64,000 nucleotides of DNA from Labilithrix sp. (GTDB lineage Bacteria > Myxococcota > Polyangia > Polyangiales > Polyangiaceae): NCBI GenBank assembly GCA_028287035.1, contig JAQBQL010000186.1, forward strand, positions 1-64,000, read 5' to 3'. Numbering within the stretch: the stretch's first letter is position 1; every line of letters begins with the position of its first letter. The notes beneath the pieces are model-generated. The model was not told the DNA's origin. It saw nothing but the letters and a program-made list of their open reading frames with translations, and did no database searches. The position numbers and the translations under genes are program-made. Shown one piece after another: positions 51,698-59,885 of the stretch.

Positions 51698-52750
51698 TCA
51701 GTCGTCGCCGTCGTCGTGCATGATACGGCGCTCGTGGAGCGAGCTCATCGCGTTGGCGGTGGCCGTCACGAGCGGCACGACCTTCGGGTAATCCATGCGC
51801 GTGGGGCCGATGATGCCGACCGCGCCCCCGCTTCCGCCGTGGTTCGCGTACGACGCGCCGACGATCGACAGGTGACCGCCCGCGAGGCCGCCCGCCTCGC
51901 CGCCGACCACCACCGACGTACCCTTCGCGGCGGCGAGCGTCGCGTCGAGCAGCCGCACGATGCTCTGCGCCTCGTCGAGCGCGTTGACGACGTCCTTCAG
52001 GCCCTCGCCGCCCGCGAACTCGGGGAGGTTGAGGAGCTTGGCGCGCCCCTCGATCACGACGTCGGCCGGGCCGTTGCCGGCGTCGGCCAGGGCCGCCTCG
52101 CCGAGCTCGAACGCGCGCTTGCGGACCGCGTCGTTCTGCACGTTCTGGCTCTGCAGGCGCCGCGCGAAGAGCTCGCGCAGCTCGCCCAGCGAGCGCCCCT
52201 CGATGACGTCGTCGAGGAGGTTGTGGACCTTCTGTAGCTCGTTCTCCTCGACGCCCGCCTTGAAGAAGACGTTCTGCACGGACCCGTTGGTCATCACGAG
52301 CACCGCGAGCACCTCGCCGGGCAGCGTCCGGATGAAGCGCATGTGCTTCAGCGTGAGGTTGTCGGCGCGTGGTGACACGACGACCGCTGCCGTCCCGGCG
52401 AGCTCGGCGAGGAGCCGACCGGTCTCGCGGAGGAAGTTCGGCCCGGGCGTGATCTCCGCGAAGCGCACGACGAGGTTCTTCTCCTCGTCGTCGGAGAGCG
52501 CGCGCACGTCCATCATGGCGTCGATGAAGAGGCGAAAGGCGCGGTCGGTCGGCACGCGCCCGGCGCTCGTGTGCGGCTGATGCAGGTAGCCGGCCTCTTC
52601 CAGGTCGGAGAGCACGTTCCGGATGCTCGCCGCGGAGAGCGCGATCCCCTTCTTCGAGAGCGTGCGCGAGCCGACCGGCTCACCCGTGGCGACGTACTCG
52701 GTGATGCACGCGTACAGGATCTGTCTCGCGCGCGCAGGCAGCTCGGCCAT
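51698..52750 (-). CDS. hrcA: Heat-inducible transcription repressor HrcA
   Basis: 350 residues. N-terminal winged helix (ARARQILYACITEYVATGEPVGSRTLSKKG ... SAASIRNVLSDLEEAGYLHQPHTSAGRVPTDRAFRLFID) is the classic HrcA pattern; the GAF-like and dimer regions follow, ending VGIIGPTRMDYPKVVPLVTATANAMS. HrcA represses groESL and/or dnaK operons by binding CIRCE. Here grpE, dnaK and dnaJ are not adjacent; instead the cNMP-binding gene follows after 32 bases. No CIRCE sequence is visible upstream. TAGACT lies 8 bases before the ATG. Confidence 0.96.
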   Translation of the reverse strand: MAELPARARQILYACITEYVATGEPVGSRTLSKKGIALSAASIRNVLSDLEEAGYLHQPHTSAGRVPTDRAFRLFIDAMMDVRALSDDEEKNLVVRFAEITPGPNFLRETGRLLAELAGTAAVVVSPRADNLTLKHMRFIRTLPGEVLAVLVMTNGSVQNVFFKAGVEENELQKVHNLLDDVIEGRSLGELRELFARRLQSQNVQNDAVRKRAFELGEAALADAGNGPADVVIEGRAKLLNLPEFAGGEGLKDVVNALDEAQSIVRLLDATLAAAKGTSVVVGGEAGGLAGGHLSIVGASYANHGGSGGAVGIIGPTRMDYPKVVPLVTATANAMSSLHERRIMHDDGDD

Positions 52751-52816
52751 CAGCGGTCAGTCTAGCATTTCGACGGGGATTTTCCCGTTCTGGCGTGCCG
52801 GGGGTAGCCTTCCCCG
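52751..52816. promoter_or_regulatory. Divergent promoter region hrcA / extensin-like gene
   Basis: The 66-base gap holds TAGACT (minus strand, 8 bases from hrcA) and TAGCCT (plus strand, 52805-52810, 6 bases from the extensin-like ATG), and between them a near-perfect palindrome, ACGGGGAT-TTTCCCGT (52773-52788, one mismatch). The palindrome could be an operator for both genes. It does not resemble CIRCE. Confidence 0.4.
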
Positions 52817-53671
52817 ATGCCTCCCAGGACGCGTCCTCACCGCTGGGCTCCGGGGCTCCTGGCGCTCGCCGTCACCGCCTGCGGGTCGCCGGCGCGGGCG
52901 CGTGGCACGAGCGTCCCGTCCGGCACGCACGCGAGCGGCGGGCTCCCGCGCCTGCCGAGCGGCGAGCCCGACGGCGCGAACGAGGGTGACACCGGCGAGC
53001 TCCCCGCGCTGCCGCCGCCGGACGAGTCGGTCGTCCCGATGACCGCCGCCATGGCGAGCGGCGCGCCGCCGGCCGCCCGGTACGCCTCGCTCACGCAGGC
53101 GCAGTGCGAGGCGGAGCTCGGAAAGCGGAGCATCGCGTTCGAGCGCGTCGCCGAGGCGAAGGGCGTGGTCGCGCCGCTGCGCCTGAAGAGCACCGTCGGC
53201 GGCATCGACTTCCACTCGATGCTCCCGCCGGCCCAGCGCAAGACCTCGCCGTACGAGATCTACGACTGCCGCCTCGTGCTCGCGATCGACGACTGGGCGC
53301 GCGTGCTCGTGAAGCACGACGTGGTCGAGGTCATCCACTACTCGGTGTACCGGCCGCCGCCCGCGAAGGCGACGCTCGGCGGGCCGGGCCGCCGCCATCC
53401 CGGTGGCCTCGCGATCGACGCGGCGATCTTCAAGCTGCGCGACGGCACGAGCCTCAGCGTCGAGAAGGACTTCCACGGTCGCATCGGCGGCAAGCCCTGC
53501 GCCCCGGTGACGGGATTGCCGGCGACGAGCACGAAGCTCCGCGCGCTCGTCTGCGAGGCCGCCGAACAGCAGCTCTTCAACGTGCTGCTCACGCCCGACT
53601 TCAACTGGGCACATCGCAACCACTTCCACCTGGAGGTGTCGGCGAGCGCGCGCTGGGTCTATCTGCGCTGA
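52817..53671 (+). CDS. Extensin-like C-terminal domain lipoprotein
   Basis: 284 residues. Signal peptide with lipobox AVTAC (Cys22), a low-complexity Gly/Pro/Asp spacer to about residue 85, then an extensin-like C domain: QCEAELGKRSIAFERV, YDCRLVLAIDDWARVLVKHDVVEVIHYSVYRPP, HPGGLAIDAAIFKLRDG and NHFHLEVS. The HxxGxAxD and HFH motifs resemble the metal site of LAS/M15-type peptidases, so a peptidoglycan-related hydrolase role is plausible but not proven for this family. Divergent from hrcA. Confidence 0.87.
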   Translation: MPPRTRPHRWAPGLLALAVTACGSPARARGTSVPSGTHASGGLPRLPSGEPDGANEGDTGELPALPPPDESVVPMTAAMASGAPPAARYASLTQAQCEAELGKRSIAFERVAEAKGVVAPLRLKSTVGGIDFHSMLPPAQRKTSPYEIYDCRLVLAIDDWARVLVKHDVVEVIHYSVYRPPPAKATLGGPGRRHPGGLAIDAAIFKLRDGTSLSVEKDFHGRIGGKPCAPVTGLPATSTKLRALVCEAAEQQLFNVLLTPDFNWAHRNHFHLEVSASARWVYLR

Positions 53672-53672
53672 C

Positions 53673-54572
53673 TCAGCGGAGGCCGACGCCGACCGACCGC
53701 AGCCACGCGCCGACCTGGTGGCGCGACTTGTCGTCGAGGCGGGTGTGCCAGTTGGTGATCGGCATGCCGACCGTGTCCACGTCGTCTGGCGCGAGCGTGT
53801 AGTTCGAGTTCACGCCCACGACGACCAGCCGGCCGCCATGCTGCGCGTAGACGGGACCGCCCGAGTCGCCCGGGCAGAGCCCCGCGTGTGACTTCGCGGC
53901 GCCCGGTCCGAGCGTGATGACGTAGTTGCCCTCGGTCTGCGGCACGAGCGCGCTCGTGATCGGGCTGCCCTCGTGGACGACGCGGCCCGGCGACGCGAGG
54001 CGCGCCGTCGCGAACTGGAGGGAGGCGACGTCCCGGCTGTCCGGCTGCAGCACGCCGACCGTGCAGCCGTAGCCGACCACGGTGACGCGCTCCTTGCTTC
54101 CGAGCGGCGCCGCGTCGACCGGCGCGACCGGGATCGCGTCGTCCTCGGCGAGCGTGATGACCGCGACGTCGGGCGCGTCGAGCTTCGCGGTGACTGCCGA
54201 GGCTGCGCAGAAGGACTGCTCGCACAGCTTCAGCCACTCGGGGTGAACGGCCACCGACTCGACGACCACGTCGGTGTAGCCCTTGCTCGGATCGCGCGTG
54301 ATGGAGAGCTTCGAGCCCTTCGCGTAACGGATGCTCACCGTCGCGGGGTCCACCACGCAATGCGCGGCCGTGAGCAGGCGCCTCGGGCCGACCTTCGCCG
54401 CCGTGCACTCGCCCTTCAGGTAGACGGTCGACGGGAACTTCGCCATCGCGCCGGGCTGACCGCCGATGAGGGCGTCGGAGGTGTCGTCCGGCGCGGCCTC
54501 ATCGCCGGTCTCCACCGAGCACCCGGCGAGGGCGACGAGACCGATCACGGAGAGGACGGAGAGGCGGAGCAT
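53673..54572 (-). CDS. Trypsin-like serine protease lipoprotein
   Basis: 299 residues from the ATG at 54572 (54593 also possible). Lipobox ALAGC (Cys18), a short acidic spacer, then an S1 domain with the activation-type start ALIGGQPG, His71 (LTAAHCV), Asp135 (DAPDVAVITL) and Ser237 (CPGDSGGP). Additional Cys pairs (CEQSFCAAS) fit disulfides. It is probably tethered to the outer membrane and extracellular. It converges tightly on the extensin-like gene (1 base between). Confidence 0.9.
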   Translation of the reverse strand: MLRLSVLSVIGLVALAGCSVETGDEAAPDDTSDALIGGQPGAMAKFPSTVYLKGECTAAKVGPRRLLTAAHCVVDPATVSIRYAKGSKLSITRDPSKGYTDVVVESVAVHPEWLKLCEQSFCAASAVTAKLDAPDVAVITLAEDDAIPVAPVDAAPLGSKERVTVVGYGCTVGVLQPDSRDVASLQFATARLASPGRVVHEGSPITSALVPQTEGNYVITLGPGAAKSHAGLCPGDSGGPVYAQHGGRLVVVGVNSNYTLAPDDVDTVGMPITNWHTRLDDKSRHQVGAWLRSVGVGLR

Positions 54573-54691
54573 CGAACGGTCTTCGAGCACCATGTGTGCC
54601 AACGTGCGCTCGCCCCGATCCTCGTGCTTTCGAGCGAGCGCCACCCCGCCGTGACCCGGGAGCCGCCCGGGCCTGGATCCCGAGAGATCCG

Positions 54692-56263
54692 CTACTTGTC
54701 GTCCGAGAGGTGATTGACCGGCTGGTCCGCGCTCGACGCCATCGCGTTCTTCAGTGGCTTGTTGAAGAGCCAGATCGCGACGCCCGCCGAGATGCCCATG
54801 ACCATGAGCAGGAGGAAGAACATGTCGGCCGAGATCGTCGTGTAGAGCTGCCCGACGTAGCCGGACAGGATGTTGCCGAAGAACGACGAGAGGAACCACA
54901 TGCCCATCATCAGGGACACGATGCGCACCGGCGCCACCTTGGTGACGAGCGACAGGCCGATCGGGGACAGATAGAGCTCGCCCACCGTGAGGAGGAACGT
55001 GCAGAAGATCGGCCAGAAGAGGCCGCCCTTCCCGGCACCGATCACCCTCGCGCCGATGACCATCACGATGAACGATCCGCCGAGCACGAAGCAGCCGATC
55101 GCCATCTTTGCGACGCTCGAGGGCTCCTTGCCCTGCTTGGCCTGCTTCGACCAGAGGCGATCGAAGAGCGGCGCCAGCATGAAGACGAACATCGGGTTGA
55201 CCGACTGGAACCAGGTGGACGACGCCCACGACGGCCAGACCGTCTTCTCGTCGGCCCACGACTGCATCGTGTTGCCCTGCTGCTCGTACACGGCCCAGAA
55301 CACGATGTTGAGCGCGCAGAGGATGACGAGCGCCCAGACGCGCTTCCACTCGCTCTTGGTGAGCGGCTCCTTGGGCTTCGCGTCGCTCGCCTGCTGCTGA
55401 CGCGTGTCGGGCGCGAGGTACTTGCCGCCGACCAGCTGCACGACGAGGCCGATCATCATGCCGATGCCGGCCGAGAGGAAGCCGTACCGCCAGCCGTAGA
55501 ACGCCGCGAGCGTCCCGCAGATGAAGTTGCAGATGAACGACCCGAGGTTGATCCCCATGTAGAAGATCGTGAACGCGCCGTCGCGGCGGGAGTCACCGGG
55601 GGCGTAGAGGTTACCGACCTGCGTCGAGATGTTCGGCTTGAAGAAGCCGTTGCCGATGATGAGGAAGAAGAGCCCGAGGAAGAAGCTCGACTCGGAGAGG
55701 AAGAGGATCACCTGGCCCAGCGCCATGAGCGTGCCGCCCACGAACACCGAGCGCTTCTGGCCGAGGTACTTGTCCGCGATGAGGCCGCCGAGCACCGGCG
55801 TCAGGTAGACGAGGCCGGTGTACCAGCCGTAGAGGACGGACGCGTTAGGGGAGACGGCGCACGTCTGCTGCGCGACGCTCGCGGCGACCTCCTGGGCAAG
55901 GGGCGCGATGTGCTTCGCCGCGTCACCCGCGACGAGCAGCGCCGTCTTGTCGCTCACGCACTGCGCGAGCTTCGACGGGTCGACGCTCGGGAGGAGGCTC
56001 TTCACGAAGCCCCAGCCGAGGACGCTGTTCGGATCACCGGCGCCGACGTACGCGCCGCCCTGCAGGGTCTGCCGAACCGTGATGAACAGGAAGTTCACCA
56101 TGTAGAGCTTCAAGAGCCCGCGCATGCCGTAGTACGAGAAGCGCTCCCACATCTCCGTGAAGAAGAGGACGTAGAGGCCGGTCGGATGGCCGAGGAACTC
56201 CTTGCCTCCGGCCGGCGACACGAACGCGGGCGCTCCGGCCTTCGCGGTTTCTTGGTTCGACAT
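54692..56263 (-). CDS. POT/PTR-family peptide:proton symporter
   Basis: 523 residues, about 14 membrane helices. The proton-coupling motif ExxERFxYYG is present as EMWERFSYYG (37-46), with FIIGNGFFKPNIS-like (LIIGNGFFKPNISTQVGNLY) and FYMGINLGSFICNFICGTLA, hallmarks of POT carriers. It imports di- and tripeptides, a sensible activity for a protein-degrading predator. ATG at 56263 preceded by GGGAGA. A periplasmic loop insert (about 80-125) carries three Cys. Transcribed away from the TonB-receptor cluster. Confidence 0.93.
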   Translation of the reverse strand: MSNQETAKAGAPAFVSPAGGKEFLGHPTGLYVLFFTEMWERFSYYGMRGLLKLYMVNFLFITVRQTLQGGAYVGAGDPNSVLGWGFVKSLLPSVDPSKLAQCVSDKTALLVAGDAAKHIAPLAQEVAASVAQQTCAVSPNASVLYGWYTGLVYLTPVLGGLIADKYLGQKRSVFVGGTLMALGQVILFLSESSFFLGLFFLIIGNGFFKPNISTQVGNLYAPGDSRRDGAFTIFYMGINLGSFICNFICGTLAAFYGWRYGFLSAGIGMMIGLVVQLVGGKYLAPDTRQQQASDAKPKEPLTKSEWKRVWALVILCALNIVFWAVYEQQGNTMQSWADEKTVWPSWASSTWFQSVNPMFVFMLAPLFDRLWSKQAKQGKEPSSVAKMAIGCFVLGGSFIVMVIGARVIGAGKGGLFWPIFCTFLLTVGELYLSPIGLSLVTKVAPVRIVSLMMGMWFLSSFFGNILSGYVGQLYTTISADMFFLLLMVMGISAGVAIWLFNKPLKNAMASSADQPVNHLSDDK

Positions 56264-56411
56264 GACGCGTGGGTCTCTCCCTTGCCCCCTCGCGAGGGCG
56301 GGGCATCCAACCACAAACCCGCCGCGGGTCAAAGGACGCTTCGCCAGGGACGCGGCGCGTCAGGATCTACGTGCCCCGCAGGATCGCTGAATTGATGAAG
56401 CGATCATCTAT

Positions 56412-56426
56412 TGCAACTCAGTTGCA
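56412..56426. promoter_or_regulatory. 7-1-7 palindrome upstream of the TonB-dependent receptor
   Basis: TGCAACT-C-AGTTGCA, a perfect 7-1-7 inverted repeat in a locally AT-rich stretch (about 56390-56435) in the 256-base gap between two divergent transporter genes, 94 bases before the receptor ATG. The 7-1-7 layout is that of Fur-family operators (Fur, Zur, Mur), so metal-responsive control is likely (inference). Confidence 0.55.
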
Positions 56427-56519
56427 TTAACGTTCTGCGGTCGGTAGGGAAGGCGTCATGCAGTGCGCCGCCGGCCGTGACCACACCTTCATCGCCGCCG
56501 AGCCGCGCCGGGTCGCTCG

Positions 56520-59000
56520 ATGAAGGGCCCACGCACGCTCGCCGCCGCGGCGGTCGCCGCCGCCGTGCTCGCGACCGGCGCGCGATCGTTCGCGCAGGGA
56601 GCGCCGGCCATCACGCCGCCCGAACCGGTGTCACGCGTCGATGCCGTGTATCCGCGAGGCGAAGATCGCGGCGAGGTCGACGTCGTCCTCGCGGTCACGG
56701 TCGACGCGGACGGCAAGGTCACGGAGGCCGCGGTACTCACGTCGGGAGGCGCAGCCTTCGACGACGCGGCGATCCTCGCCGCGCACCAGTGGACGTTCAC
56801 CGCGGCACGGCGCGAGGGCGACCCCGTCCCCGCGAAGATCCGCGTCGCCTTCCACTTCGCTCCCCCGCCCGCGCCCGCCGCGGCTCCCCCGGCACCGCTC
56901 CCGCGCGCGGCGGAGGAGCCGGCGGAGGTGGTGGTCCGCGGGCGCTCCTTCATCCCGAGCCGCGGCGCGGGCGACCACGAGATACCGGTCGGCAAGCTCG
57001 CGCTCGTTCCGCGCGCCGACGCGGCCGCACTGCTCCGGCTCGCTCCGGGAACGTTCCTCACCAACCTGGGGGGGACCGGGCACCCGTACCAGGTATTCCT
57101 CCGCGGGTTCGACGCGCGGGAAGGACAGGACATCGAGTTCACCGTTGACGGAATGCCGATCAACGAAGTCGGTAATCCGCACGGCAACGGGCTCGCCGAC
57201 ACGCACTTCGTCATCCCGGAGCTCGTGCGCAGCCTGCGCGTGATCGAAGGGCCGTTCGCGCCCCAGCAAGGCAACTTCGCGGTGGCCGGCTCGGCCCTCT
57301 ACGAGCTCGGCATCACCGATCCCGGCCTGCGCGCCAGCGCGACGTACGGTTCCTTCGGCACGAAGCGACTCCTGCTCACGTGGCGCCCCGACGGGTCGTC
57401 CGATCACACCTTCGGGGGGGCCGAGATCTACGGGTCGGAGGGCTTCGGCCAGAACCGCAAGAGCGAGCGCGCCACGGCGATGGGCGGGTACGAGGGCGCG
57501 ATCGGAAAGAGCGGTTCGTGGCGCGTGCTCCTCACCTCGTACGCAGCGCACTATTCGTCGGCGGGCGTTCTCCGGGAGGACGACGTGCTCGCCGGTCGGA
57601 GAGGATTTTACGATACGTACGACGCCCAGCAGGGTGGTGATTCCTCACGGCATGCGCTGGCCGCCACCCTGCAGGACAGGATCGGCGACGTCTCGCTCGG
57701 GCAGTCGTTCTATCTCGAGCTTCGCAAGTTCCGGCTGCGCGAGAACCTCACCGGGAATCTGCTCGATCCTCAGCAAACCTGGCAGACCCCGCACGGGCAA
57801 CGAGGCGACCTCATCGACCAGCAGTCGACGGCGATCACCTTCGGCGGCCGCGGCAGCGCCCGCGAGCGGCTCGAGTGGCTGGGGCAAGAGCAGGAGCTCG
57901 AGCTCGGCTACTCCGCGCGCTACGACGACATCCAGGGCCTCCAGCAGCGTGACCGCGACGGGACGAACGTTCCCTACGCGAAGGACTTCGATCTCGACTC
58001 CGGGATCGCGAATCTCGGTCTCCACGCCGACGCCAGCGTTCGCCCGTTCGTCCGGTGGATCACCGTTCGCGGCGGCGGCCGCATCGACCTCTATTCGTAC
58101 GACATTCAGGACACGTGCGCGCTCCGCTCCCACACCACCCAGGCCGCGGTGGCCCCGGACACCGAGTGCTTCACCGCCGATCGCGTCGGCCCTCGCAGCG
58201 CCGATCAGCGGTCGACCACCTCCGCCAGCATCTTCGAGCCCCGCGCCACCCTGCTGGTCGGTCCCTTCGGCGGCTTCACGCTGAGCGCGAGCCACGGCAT
58301 CGGCTCCCGCAGCATCGACCCCAACTACGTCAACCAGGATCTCGAGACCCCTTTCGCGAAGGTGACCGCCACCGAGGCCGGCGTCGCTTACGTGAAGGCG
58401 ACGGGCGATGTCGATCTCCTCGCGAAATCGGTGTTCTTCAGCACCTCGGTCGACAAGGACCTCTTCTTCAATCCCGCCGAGGGCAGGAGCACGCTCTCCG
58501 ACGGAACCACGCGCACCGGATGGTCCGGAAACACGCGGGTGACCGGGCGCTTCTTCGATGTCGCGGCCAGCGCGACCTTCGTGCGCGCGGTGTTCGACGA
58601 CACGAAGCTGCTCGTTCCCTATGCCCCGAGCGTGGTGCTGCGCGGCGACGGCGCGATCTTCGGGACGTTGCCGTTCCGGCCCTTCGGCGAGCGGGTCGAG
58701 GGCTCGGCGGGCCTGGGTGTCTCCTACGTCGGCCGGCGTCCCCTGCCTTTCGGCGAGGAGTCCAACACGATCTTCACCACCGACGTGGCGGCGAGCCTCG
58801 AGGTCCGAGCCGTGCGGTTCGGCATCTCGTGCACGAACCTCTTCGACCGTCGTTATCGCGTCGCGGAGCTCAACTACGTCTCGGACTTCCGCAGCCAGGG
58901 CTATCCCTCGCTGGTGGCGGCCCGGCACTTCACTGCCGGCGAGCCGCGCGCGGTCTTCGCCACGTTCACCCTCACCTTCGGTGGACCGAAAGGCTCCTGA
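56520..59000 (+). CDS. TonB-dependent receptor with N-terminal TonB_C-like domain
   Basis: 826 residues. Signal peptide (cut after SFAQ), TonB C-terminal-like domain (about 35-113, AAFDDAAILAAHQWTFTAARREGDPVPAKIRVAF), Pro-rich hinge (114-133), plug (about 135-260: APGTFLTNLGG, YQVFLRGFDAREGQDIEFTVDGMPINEVGNPHGNG, GPFAPQQGNFAVAGSALYELG) and a 22-strand-type barrel ending in FATFTLTF. The double-domain N-terminus resembles the receptor of the 8.6-18.3 kb operon, but the plug differs and no carboxypeptidase-like domain is present. Heads a three-gene operon with two lipoproteins; the next ATG overlaps its stop (TGATG). Confidence 0.92.
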   Translation: MKGPRTLAAAAVAAAVLATGARSFAQGAPAITPPEPVSRVDAVYPRGEDRGEVDVVLAVTVDADGKVTEAAVLTSGGAAFDDAAILAAHQWTFTAARREGDPVPAKIRVAFHFAPPPAPAAAPPAPLPRAAEEPAEVVVRGRSFIPSRGAGDHEIPVGKLALVPRADAAALLRLAPGTFLTNLGGTGHPYQVFLRGFDAREGQDIEFTVDGMPINEVGNPHGNGLADTHFVIPELVRSLRVIEGPFAPQQGNFAVAGSALYELGITDPGLRASATYGSFGTKRLLLTWRPDGSSDHTFGGAEIYGSEGFGQNRKSERATAMGGYEGAIGKSGSWRVLLTSYAAHYSSAGVLREDDVLAGRRGFYDTYDAQQGGDSSRHALAATLQDRIGDVSLGQSFYLELRKFRLRENLTGNLLDPQQTWQTPHGQRGDLIDQQSTAITFGGRGSARERLEWLGQEQELELGYSARYDDIQGLQQRDRDGTNVPYAKDFDLDSGIANLGLHADASVRPFVRWITVRGGGRIDLYSYDIQDTCALRSHTTQAAVAPDTECFTADRVGPRSADQRSTTSASIFEPRATLLVGPFGGFTLSASHGIGSRSIDPNYVNQDLETPFAKVTATEAGVAYVKATGDVDLLAKSVFFSTSVDKDLFFNPAEGRSTLSDGTTRTGWSGNTRVTGRFFDVAASATFVRAVFDDTKLLVPYAPSVVLRGDGAIFGTLPFRPFGERVEGSAGLGVSYVGRRPLPFGEESNTIFTTDVAASLEVRAVRFGISCTNLFDRRYRVAELNYVSDFRSQGYPSLVAARHFTAGEPRAVFATFTLTFGGPKGS

Positions 59001-59872
59001 TGCGTATTCCCGTTCTCCTCACGAGCTGCATCGCTGGGGCGCTCGCCGCACTCCTCTCCTCGGGACCGGTGAGCTGCGGAAGCACCGGCAGCGCGCGTTT
59101 CGCCTTCGAGGCGCGCGCGGGCGGCATCGAGCGCGACCCCGCGCAGCCGCTCACCTTCGTCAACGCCACCGGCTGGACCATCACGCTGACCAGGGCGATG
59201 GTCACCATCGGGCCGGTCTACCTCAACGTGATCGCGCCGTTGCGCGACGATCGGTCGTCCGGATTGCCGCGCTTCCTGGGCATTCGCAGCGCGCTCGGGG
59301 ACGACGATCACCTCGGCCCCGGCCGTGAGGTGGGCGAGGTGCTCGCGCAGGTGACCTTCGACGCACTGTCGCCGGAGCTCGTGAGCTTCCCCGTGGCGGG
59401 ATCGATGACCCAGGAGCAGGTGCGCACCGCGGAGGTCTGGTTCTGGCCGCCGCCCGGCGCGGCCCCCGACACCCCGGACGCCGGCACCGTGCTCGACGTG
59501 GCGGGTACCGCGACACGTGCCGGCTCGTACGTTGCCTTCCGGGGAGCGCTCGTCCTCGACGACGCCTGGGCGACCGACGCGAAGCCCGGTGAACACAGCG
59601 CGCAGTCCCTCACCGAGCTGCGGAAGGTGCGCGGTATCCCGACGACGTTCTATCCGACGGAAGGCGGGTTCCTCGAGATCCGCTTCGACGTGCGCGCGCT
59701 CTTCCGCGGCGCCGAGCTCGCCGATCTCTCCTCGAACCCGACGGACACGGAGGGCACCCGCATTCTCGTCCAGTCCAAGGCGGGCAAGTACACGACCGAC
59801 CAGGTGATGAGGAATCTGTTCCAGGGCACCCGCGCGTCCACCGGGACGTACGCGGTGCACTGGCGTCTCTAG
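59000..59872 (+). CDS. Receptor-partner lipoprotein with GW-VTIG motif
   Basis: 290 residues, coupled to the receptor gene by TGATG. Signal peptide with a weak lipobox (GPVSC, Cys26). Early in the mature part stands GWTITLTRAMVTIGPVYLN, also found with 9/19 identities in the next gene product. The rest is beta-rich with FDALSPELVSFPVAGSMTQEQVRTAEVWFWPPPG and a long final domain (SYVAFRGALVLDDAWA ... GGFLEIRFDVRALF). No known domain named with certainty. Likely outer-membrane-anchored and involved in ligand capture for the receptor. Confidence 0.8.
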   Translation: MRIPVLLTSCIAGALAALLSSGPVSCGSTGSARFAFEARAGGIERDPAQPLTFVNATGWTITLTRAMVTIGPVYLNVIAPLRDDRSSGLPRFLGIRSALGDDDHLGPGREVGEVLAQVTFDALSPELVSFPVAGSMTQEQVRTAEVWFWPPPGAAPDTPDAGTVLDVAGTATRAGSYVAFRGALVLDDAWATDAKPGEHSAQSLTELRKVRGIPTTFYPTEGGFLEIRFDVRALFRGAELADLSSNPTDTEGTRILVQSKAGKYTTDQVMRNLFQGTRASTGTYAVHWRL

Positions 59873-59885
59873 AAAGGAACCTTCG

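Noticed and set aside
52751..52816. CIRCE element for HrcA autoregulation
   Set aside because: Only a weak TAGCA-like fragment; no TTAGCACTC-N9-GAGTGCTAA arms. The palindrome present (ACGGGGAT/TTTCCCGT) is unrelated.
54596..56395. 599-codon plus-strand frame opposite the POT transporter
   Set aside because: Highly charged Arg/Glu/His repetitive text complementary to membrane helices; not a protein.
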